Source: Thermopolyspora flexuosa
GTDB taxonomy: Bacteria; Actinomycetota; Actinomycetes; Streptosporangiales; Streptosporangiaceae
Assembly (NCBI RefSeq): GCF_006716785.1
Contig: NZ_VFPQ01000001.1
Coordinates: 62,001 to 126,000, forward strand
DNA length: 64,000 nucleotides
Direction: 5' to 3'
Position numbers and translations under genes: made by a program. Position 1 is the first letter of the stretch. Each line of letters opens with the position of its first letter. The notes under the pieces are model-generated. The model was not told the origin of the DNA. It searched no databases and was given only the letters and a program-made list of their open reading frames with translations. Shown piece after piece: positions 63,191-64,000 of the stretch.

Positions 63191-63439
63191 TCAGGGGCGG
63201 CCCTGGTCGGTACGGCACTGCCGCAGCCAGGCGAAGACCACCTTGCCGAAGTTCACCATCATCGTGTGCGGCCGCTGGCCGGACGTCTGGGTGACCTGCA
63301 GCCCGACCACCCTGCCGTCCTGCATCCAACCGGCCAGGTCGCCCTCGCTCGGCGGCTCGCCGTGGCACCGCAGCGTGAGATCGTGGGGCTGCCCGGCCAC
63401 CCGCAGGTGCAGCTCGTACGTCGGATCCAATCCCGCCAT
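63191..63439 (-). CDS. Small hypothetical protein
   Basis: The ATG at 63439 follows GGAGGCGGACG. The 82-residue protein looks like a small beta-rich domain (YELHLRVAGQPHDLTLRC, GRVVGLQVTQT) ending in NFGKVVFAWLRQC. No family is recognised. The frame stays open upstream but without a better start. It could bind a ligand or DNA; function unknown. Confidence 0.6.
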   Translation of the reverse strand: MAGLDPTYELHLRVAGQPHDLTLRCHGEPPSEGDLAGWMQDGRVVGLQVTQTSGQRPHTMMVNFGKVVFAWLRQCRTDQGRP

Positions 63440-63766
63440 CGTCCGCCTCCAGGGCGTGGTCGCCACGACGAAGGGCGCACGCCGGCTCCGAGCCGGAGCC
63501 CGCCGCCTTCCCGCCCGACCCGACGCCCGGGGGCCGGTGTCGCCGTCCTCGACGAGGCGGGCTGCCCCGTTACCGAGGAAGTATTCGAAGGTCATCCAAC
63601 CCGGGACGAACCGGCCCGGGGGAGCGGGCGCCGGAGATTGATGCGACCGGCGAGGGGGCATACGGATCACCGGGCACACGCCGGGCCGGCCCGGCACGCC
63701 CGTGCCGCCCGCGTTCCCGTGGTGATCACGCGCCCGGACCGGCTCCTGTCGGAGGGGAGGACACGA

Positions 63767-64000
63767 ATGACGGACACGATCACGGTCGCCGAGGGCTTCC
63801 ACTTCCTTGAGGCGCCGCGGTGGCGCGACGGGCGGCTGTGGTTCTCCGACTTCTACGGCCACCAGGTGTACTCGATGCGCGAGGACGGGTCGGACCTGCG
63901 CACCGAGGCCCACGTGCCCGGACAGCCGTCCGGCCTCGGCTGGCTGCCCGACGGGCGCCTGCTGGTGGTGTCGATGCGGGACCACAAGGTGCTGCGCCGC
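63767..64000 (+). CDS. SMP-30/gluconolactonase family protein (3' truncated by window end)
   Basis: The ATG follows GGAGGGGAGG. The 78 residues present, with LEAPRWRDGRLWFSDFYGHQVYSM and PSGLGWLPDGRLLVVSM, are the first blades of an SMP-30-like beta-propeller; the Glu of LEAPRW is a metal ligand in this family. It would hydrolyse sugar or other lactones. The rest lies outside the window. Confidence 0.85.
   Translation, partial: MTDTITVAEGFHFLEAPRWRDGRLWFSDFYGHQVYSMREDGSDLRTEAHVPGQPSGLGWLPDGRLLVVSMRDHKVLRR

Overview
The window is 64 kb of very GC-rich DNA with actinobacterial codon use, GTG and ATG starts and many 4-base ATGA/GTGA/TGATG overlaps. The secreted family 11 xylanase at 61012-62046 matches, as far as I recall it, the Xyn11A of Thermopolyspora (formerly Nonomuraea or Microtetraspora) flexuosa, so the source is most likely that thermophilic member of the Streptosporangiaceae or a very close relative. 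No tRNA, rRNA, CRISPR array, insertion sequence or prophage was seen; this is chromosomal DNA carrying several small accessory systems.

Layout. 1-2300: end of a MerR-like regulator, a membrane protein and a protein with only the MgtE intracellular domain. 2331-7033: a mycofactocin-type TetR regulator (MftR-like), two tandem mycofactocin-coupled SDR dehydrogenases and a MoxR ATPase/VWA pair, without the mftA-F maturation genes. 7070-9105: a regulator next to tandem small secreted proteins with identical leaders and divergent mature parts, plus decayed copies. 9517-12655: 4-hydroxyphenylpyruvate dioxygenase, then a PHO-box-controlled phosphate transporter with its PhoU-like partner. 12710-15843: a HEPN protein overlapping a 906-residue protein with two P-loop modules (KGGVGR type), a probable defence or stress pair. 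16230-22019: oxidoreductase, methyltransferase, CPBP protease with two-component system, HAD hydrolase.

22038-24332 (minus strand) is the most interesting part: a 20-residue peptide gene missed by ordinary ORF calling, followed by a hairpin, an E1/ThiF-MccB-like adenylyltransferase and a PqqD-M50 peptidase fusion. It looks like a minimal ribosomal-peptide (RiPP) pathway.

24460-43034: hydrolase, FAD oxidoreductase with divergent ECF41 sigma factor, sensor kinases, citrate synthase, a PP2C phosphatase, a LigM-like O-demethylase, a two-component system, a lipoprotein, a pentapeptide-repeat membrane protein and a stand-alone cytochrome b. 43072-50057: flavin reductases and a complete NikABCDE-type ABC operon preceded by Nur-box-like sites, so probably nickel uptake. 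50090-64000: stress protein, metallo-hydrolase, amidohydrolase, a frameshifted secreted protein, gallate dioxygenase, pirin, MarR with an MMPL exporter, the xylanase, a class D beta-lactamase and the start of an SMP-30 family lactonase. The O-demethylase, gallate dioxygenase and xylanase fit life on plant biomass.
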